From NCBI RefSeq assembly GCF_003412455.1, contig NZ_QTJU01000001.1:1302001-1366000 (forward strand): a stretch of DNA of 64,000 nucleotides, in the 5' to 3' direction. The translations under genes were made by a program, and so were the position numbers. The DNA comes from Deminuibacter soli. GTDB taxonomy: Bacteria; Bacteroidota; Bacteroidia; Chitinophagales; Chitinophagaceae. A model generated the notes under the pieces. It worked only from the letters and a program-made list of their open reading frames with translations. It was not told the DNA's origin and made no database searches. Shown here one piece after another: positions 60,753 through 64,000 of this stretch (position 1 is its first letter; each line of letters starts with the position of its first letter).

Positions 60753-61157
60753 TTGGCACCTTTATCCGTCTTATCTACACGTACCAAAAGCAGCACTACT
60801 TCGCTTACCCGGAATTCCAAACTTTTTAAGACAATCATCAAGGCCATCCAGGATAAAAAGGGTGAAAACATTATTTCACTCGATTTAAAAAACATCCCGG
60901 AAGCTGTTGCAGATTTTTTTATTATCTGTGAGGCAACAAGTACAACGCAGGTAAAGGCGATTAGTGACTATATTGAGGTGCTGGTAAAAGATGAACTGGG
61001 CGAAACCCCTTATAAACACGAGGGTTTTCAGGCATTACAATGGGTGTTGATAGATTATGTGAACATCGTAATTCATGTAATGCAGCCTGATACAAGGAAA
61101 TTTTACAGGCTTGAAGACATGTGGAGTGATGCTCAGGTTCAGGGGCACACGGATTAA
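60753..61157 (+). CDS. rsfS: ribosome silencing factor RsfS
   Basis: A 134-residue Iojap-family protein that binds L14 and blocks 30S joining in starved cells. KLFKTIIKAIQDKKGENIIS, the DLKNIPEAVADFFIICEATS segment, HEGFQALQWVLIDYVNIVIH and FYRLEDMWSDAQ are conserved. No ATG is available before the core; the start is TTG at 60753, giving a basic Ser/Thr-rich leader sequence. ftsH follows 81 bp downstream. Confidence 0.92.
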   Translation: MAPLSVLSTRTKSSTTSLTRNSKLFKTIIKAIQDKKGENIISLDLKNIPEAVADFFIICEATSTTQVKAISDYIEVLVKDELGETPYKHEGFQALQWVLIDYVNIVIHVMQPDTRKFYRLEDMWSDAQVQGHTD

Positions 61158-61238
61158 ATAAATTTTTTATTCACCAATCTTTTTTTGAACTTTTCGGCAA
61201 TTCAACTCTTATAATACAATTTGTGAGGCACAGAACGT

Positions 61239-63293
61239 ATGGCACAAGATGATAAAAAAATAAAACCCAATTTCATGGACAGGGGTGGGGATGACAAAGG
61301 ACAAAGACGTGGCCCCAGATTCAGTATCTACTGGATTTACGCCATCATTGCCGTTATTCTTATCGGTTACAACTTTCTGAGCCTGGGTGGCGATGTTCAG
61401 CGTACCAATGAACAGGAATTTAAACAAAGGATGCTGGCCGCCGGCGATGTAGAGAAACTTGATTTAATCCGTAACAAAGATCTCATAAGGGTTTACATTA
61501 AAAAAGACAGCCTGGAGAAACCTTTTTACAAAGAGAAATTCAACCGCAGGCCTGTTCAGGACAATACCAAACCGCTTTTTGAATTCCGCGTAGCCGATTG
61601 GAAAAGCTTCCAGGATAACCTGAATACTTTTTACAAATCAAACGGCATGACCGAAGTACCCACCTACGTTACCGACGAGGGTGAGTGGTTTGGGCCTGTT
61701 GCCAATACGCTGGTTACTATTTTACTGATGATAGGCCTTTGGGTGCTGCTGATGCGCAAGGTAGGTGGTCCTGCCGGCGGTGGCGGGCCCGGTGGTATTT
61801 TCAACATCGGTAAATCCAAAGCCCAGCTGTTTGAAAAAGGTACCCGCGTAAACATTACTTTCTCTGATGTGGCCGGTCTCGACGAAGCCAAGCAGGAAGT
61901 AATGGAAATCGTAGACTTCCTCAAAAATCCCAAGAAATATACAGCCCTCGGCGGTAAAATACCGAAGGGTGCCCTGCTGGTAGGCCCTCCCGGTACAGGT
62001 AAAACCCTGCTGGCAAAAGCCATGGCAGGTGAAGCACAGGTGCCTTTCTTCAGCATGAGCGGTTCCGATTTCGTTGAACTGTTTGTGGGTGTGGGTGCAA
62101 GCCGTGTGCGTGACCTGTTTAAGCAGGCCCGCGAAAAAGCGCCTTGTGTAATCTTCATCGATGAAATTGACGCCATTGGCCGTGCACGTGGACGCAATGC
62201 CATTATGAGCAACGACGAAAGGGAAAACACCCTGAACCAGTTGCTGGTAGAAATGGATGGTTTTGGAACAGACAGCGGTATCATTATCCTGGCTGCCACC
62301 AACCGCCCCGATGTACTCGATTCTGCATTGCTGCGTCCCGGCCGTTTCGATCGCCAGATCAGCATCGACCGTCCTGACGTAAAAGGCCGTGAAGCGATTT
62401 TTAAAGTGCACCTGAAACCCATCAAAATCTCTCAAACACTCGATATTCATAAACTGGCTGAGCAAACCCCAGGTTTTGCAGGTGCCGATATCGCCAACGT
62501 TTGTAACGAAGCAGCCCTGATCGCTGCCCGTAAAGGCAAAGAAGCGGTAGACATGAGTGATTTCCAGGATGCCATTGACCGTGTGATCGGCGGCCTGGAG
62601 AAAAAGAACAAAATCATTCTGCCCGAAGAAAAGGAAATCATCGCCTACCACGAAGCCGGTCACGCCATTTGCGGCTGGTTCCTGGAACATGCCTATCCTT
62701 TGCTGAAAGTAACCATTGTGCCCCGCGGTACCGCAGCACTGGGTTATGCACAGTACACGCCGAAAGAGCAGTATTTATACAATACCGATCAGCTGATGGA
62801 CCAGATTTGCATGACCCTTGGCGGCCGTGCTTCTGAAGAAATTTTCTTCGGTAAAATATCTACAGGCGCTTCAAACGACCTGCAGCAGATTACCAAAATC
62901 GCTTATTCGATGATCACCGTGTACGGTATGAACGATAAAGTGGGTAATGTAAGCTATTACGATCCGCAGGCAGAAAATACGTTTACCAAACCTTACAGTG
63001 AGGAAACAGGAAAGATCATTGATGCAGAAGTTCGCAAATTGATAGAGATTGCTTATGTACGCACCAAAGAGCTGCTGACACAGAAAAAACAACAGGTAGA
63101 AATCCTGGCGAAAGAGCTGCTTACCAAAGAAGTACTGTTCCAGAGCGATGTGGAAATGCTGATTGGCAAACGCCCTTACGAGGATAAAAAACCTTTGGAG
63201 ATTGACCCTGAAACTGCGCACAACGAAAAAAGCGGTGCCATCAGTGAAGGTGTTCCGCCTTATGATAGCGGTGTAAGCGCTCCTCCTTATTAA
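61239..63293 (+). CDS. ftsH: ATP-dependent zinc metalloprotease FtsH
   Basis: Membrane-anchored AAA+ protease that degrades misplaced membrane proteins and regulators such as LpxC. The 684-residue protein has a first TM helix ([20 protein letters not shown]), a periplasmic FtsH_ext domain, a second TM ([17 protein letters not shown]), Walker A GPPGTGKT (249-256), Walker [11 protein letters not shown], the second region of homology ([18 protein letters not shown]) and the zinc site HEAGH (His471, Glu472, His475). The tail is Pro/Ser/Tyr-rich. Length is normal. Confidence 0.98.
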   Translation: MAQDDKKIKPNFMDRGGDDKGQRRGPRFSIYWIYAIIAVILIGYNFLSLGGDVQRTNEQEFKQRMLAAGDVEKLDLIRNKDLIRVYIKKDSLEKPFYKEKFNRRPVQDNTKPLFEFRVADWKSFQDNLNTFYKSNGMTEVPTYVTDEGEWFGPVANTLVTILLMIGLWVLLMRKVGGPAGGGGPGGIFNIGKSKAQLFEKGTRVNITFSDVAGLDEAKQEVMEIVDFLKNPKKYTALGGKIPKGALLVGPPGTGKTLLAKAMAGEAQVPFFSMSGSDFVELFVGVGASRVRDLFKQAREKAPCVIFIDEIDAIGRARGRNAIMSNDERENTLNQLLVEMDGFGTDSGIIILAATNRPDVLDSALLRPGRFDRQISIDRPDVKGREAIFKVHLKPIKISQTLDIHKLAEQTPGFAGADIANVCNEAALIAARKGKEAVDMSDFQDAIDRVIGGLEKKNKIILPEEKEIIAYHEAGHAICGWFLEHAYPLLKVTIVPRGTAALGYAQYTPKEQYLYNTDQLMDQICMTLGGRASEEIFFGKISTGASNDLQQITKIAYSMITVYGMNDKVGNVSYYDPQAENTFTKPYSEETGKIIDAEVRKLIEIAYVRTKELLTQKKQQVEILAKELLTKEVLFQSDVEMLIGKRPYEDKKPLEIDPETAHNEKSGAISEGVPPYDSGVSAPPY

Positions 63294-63312
63294 TCGCATT
63301 TGAAATATAGCA

Positions 63313-63942
63313 ATGAGTTCTGCAAAAGAGAACATTTTGAAAAAGATACGACAGGCACTGATTAACCCGGTGCCTGTTCCTTTTCCACTCAGTGAAGGAA
63401 CTGATAGTGTGTTTAAGCCGGCCAAACAGGAAGCGGAAGTAGAGTTTGCTGAAAACTTTACCAAACTGCAGGGCCGTTTTGTATTTTGTGTAAACGAAAC
63501 CGAACTGGCGCAACAGCTCGATGCCCTGGCCAAAAGCCGTAACTGGCAAAAAGTATACTGCCAGGAGCCGGAGTTGCGCAGCATGCTGCAACAGCACGGC
63601 TACGATCAGCTGAATGCGCCCGATGTGCATACCTGTGATGCGGCCATTACCGGCTGCGAATGGCTGGTAGCACGTACCGGCAGCATATTGATGAGCAGCG
63701 CCCAGCCAAGCGGCCGTATTACCAGCGTATATGGCCAGGTGCATATTTGTATTGCCTATACCGATCAGCTGCTATACGATATCAAGGAAGCCCTGCAGCA
63801 GGTAAAGGATAAATACGAACAACTGCCTTCGCTGGTTACACTGGCCACAGGGCCCAGCCGTACGGCAGATATCGAGAAAACACTCGTGGTTGGTGTGCAT
63901 GGCCCCAAAGAAGTATTCTGCTTCCTGGTAGAGCGCAGCTAA
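63313..63942 (+). CDS. LUD domain protein (LutC/YkgG-like)
   Basis: A 209-residue protein of the LUD family: SSAKENILKKIRQALINPVP at the start, TCDAAITGCEWLVARTGSIL and the Ser/Gly-rich loop SSAQPSGRITS, and the C-terminal TLATGPSRTADIEKTLVVGV with HGPKEV. LutC is part of the LutABC L-lactate oxidation complex, but stand-alone homologues in Bacteroidota often follow ftsH, and their role is unknown. No lutA or lutB genes are in the window. The next gene starts 21 bp downstream. Confidence 0.9.
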   Translation: MSSAKENILKKIRQALINPVPVPFPLSEGTDSVFKPAKQEAEVEFAENFTKLQGRFVFCVNETELAQQLDALAKSRNWQKVYCQEPELRSMLQQHGYDQLNAPDVHTCDAAITGCEWLVARTGSILMSSAQPSGRITSVYGQVHICIAYTDQLLYDIKEALQQVKDKYEQLPSLVTLATGPSRTADIEKTLVVGVHGPKEVFCFLVERS

Positions 63943-63963
63943 CTACTGAAACCGTTTGACTAC

Positions 63964-64000
63964 ATGGAACTACAGCCCGGTAAAAAAATATACTTTCTCT
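63964..64000 (+). CDS. start of an LpxH-like phosphoesterase (runs off the window)
   Basis: ATG at 63964 followed by LQPGKKIYFLS to the window edge. This matches the first strand of the UDP-2,3-diacylglucosamine pyrophosphatase family in Bacteroidota, but only 12 residues are visible. Identification is tentative. Confidence 0.5.
   Translation, partial: MELQPGKKIYFL

Noticed and set aside
61722-62690. Minus-strand open frame of 322 codons opposite ftsH
   Set aside because: Shadow of ftsH with Cys/Phe/Thr-rich translation and no domain.
1-64000. CRISPR arrays, insertion sequences, tRNA and rRNA genes
   Set aside because: I looked for spaced identical repeats, transposase motifs, GGTTCRA-type T-loops and rRNA-like blocks and found none that hold up. 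The repeats present are short, degenerate and intergenic.

Overview
The window looks like chromosomal DNA from a member of the Bacteroidota, most probably family Chitinophagaceae. The reasons are GldC, a PorG/DUF6089 protein, DUF4290, DUF4270 and DUF4907 proteins, lipoproteins with Bacteroidota-style lipoboxes, two Skp/OmpH paralogues beside bamA, almost no Shine-Dalgarno sequences, and repeated matches to the Bacteroidota promoter (TTTG ... TAnnTTTG). The content is mostly housekeeping and envelope genes. I see no prophage, insertion sequence, CRISPR array, rRNA or tRNA.

Layout. 0-5 kb (minus): end of tatC, a CorC/HlyC-like membrane protein, an aldo/keto reductase, lptC, coaX and a Lon N-domain protein. 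5-10 kb: five glycosyltransferases on both strands and a small CxxC membrane protein. 10-23 kb: an acetyltransferase, typA, a lipid kinase, DUF4290-murA-nitroreductase-gmk-SDR, lysS and a DUF885 lipoprotein peptidase. 23-29 kb: an XRE/DUF2975 pair, a GT4 enzyme, gldC, yqeY, cvpA, an alpha/beta hydrolase, a CBS protein and nadK. 29-36.4 kb: the envelope-assembly run porG-uppS-bamA-skp-skp-murI. 36.4-43 kb: a DUF4907/Kelch pair, a LytTR two-component system, DUF4270, and a FadL-like protein. 42.9-43.8 kb: rpmH-rnpA-yidD. 44-52 kb: a lipoprotein, sod, a YjjG-like nucleotidase, an SDR, pheS, a Cys-rich GNAT, prfA, an amidohydrolase and recO. 52-57.4 kb: a very large GH18-deacetylase-glycosyltransferase fusion and an N-terminal-half carB. 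57.5-64 kb: an M23 peptidase, bcp, birA, rsfS, ftsH, a LUD protein and the start of an lpxH-like gene.

How the genes work together. Much of the window builds the cell envelope. coaX makes CoA. murI, murA and uppS supply peptidoglycan precursors and the lipid carrier. lptC moves LPS, and bamA with two Skp-like chaperones assembles outer membrane proteins. yidD and tatC serve inner membrane insertion and export, and the glycosyltransferases decorate surface glycans. GldC and the PorG homologue imply that the genome encodes gliding or type IX secretion.

Most notable: (1) a single polypeptide at 52150-55545 combining a GH18-type hydrolase, a NodB deacetylase and a processive GT2 synthase, like PgaB and PgaC functions in one chain; (2) a carB gene ending exactly at the boundary between its two halves; (3) an rnpA frame with no ATG, GTG or TTG that could start the conserved protein; (4) MurA with Asp in place of the fosfomycin-target Cys; (5) several families of dispersed intergenic repeats, including an inverted pair with two hairpins each (10285-10350 and 15231-15296).
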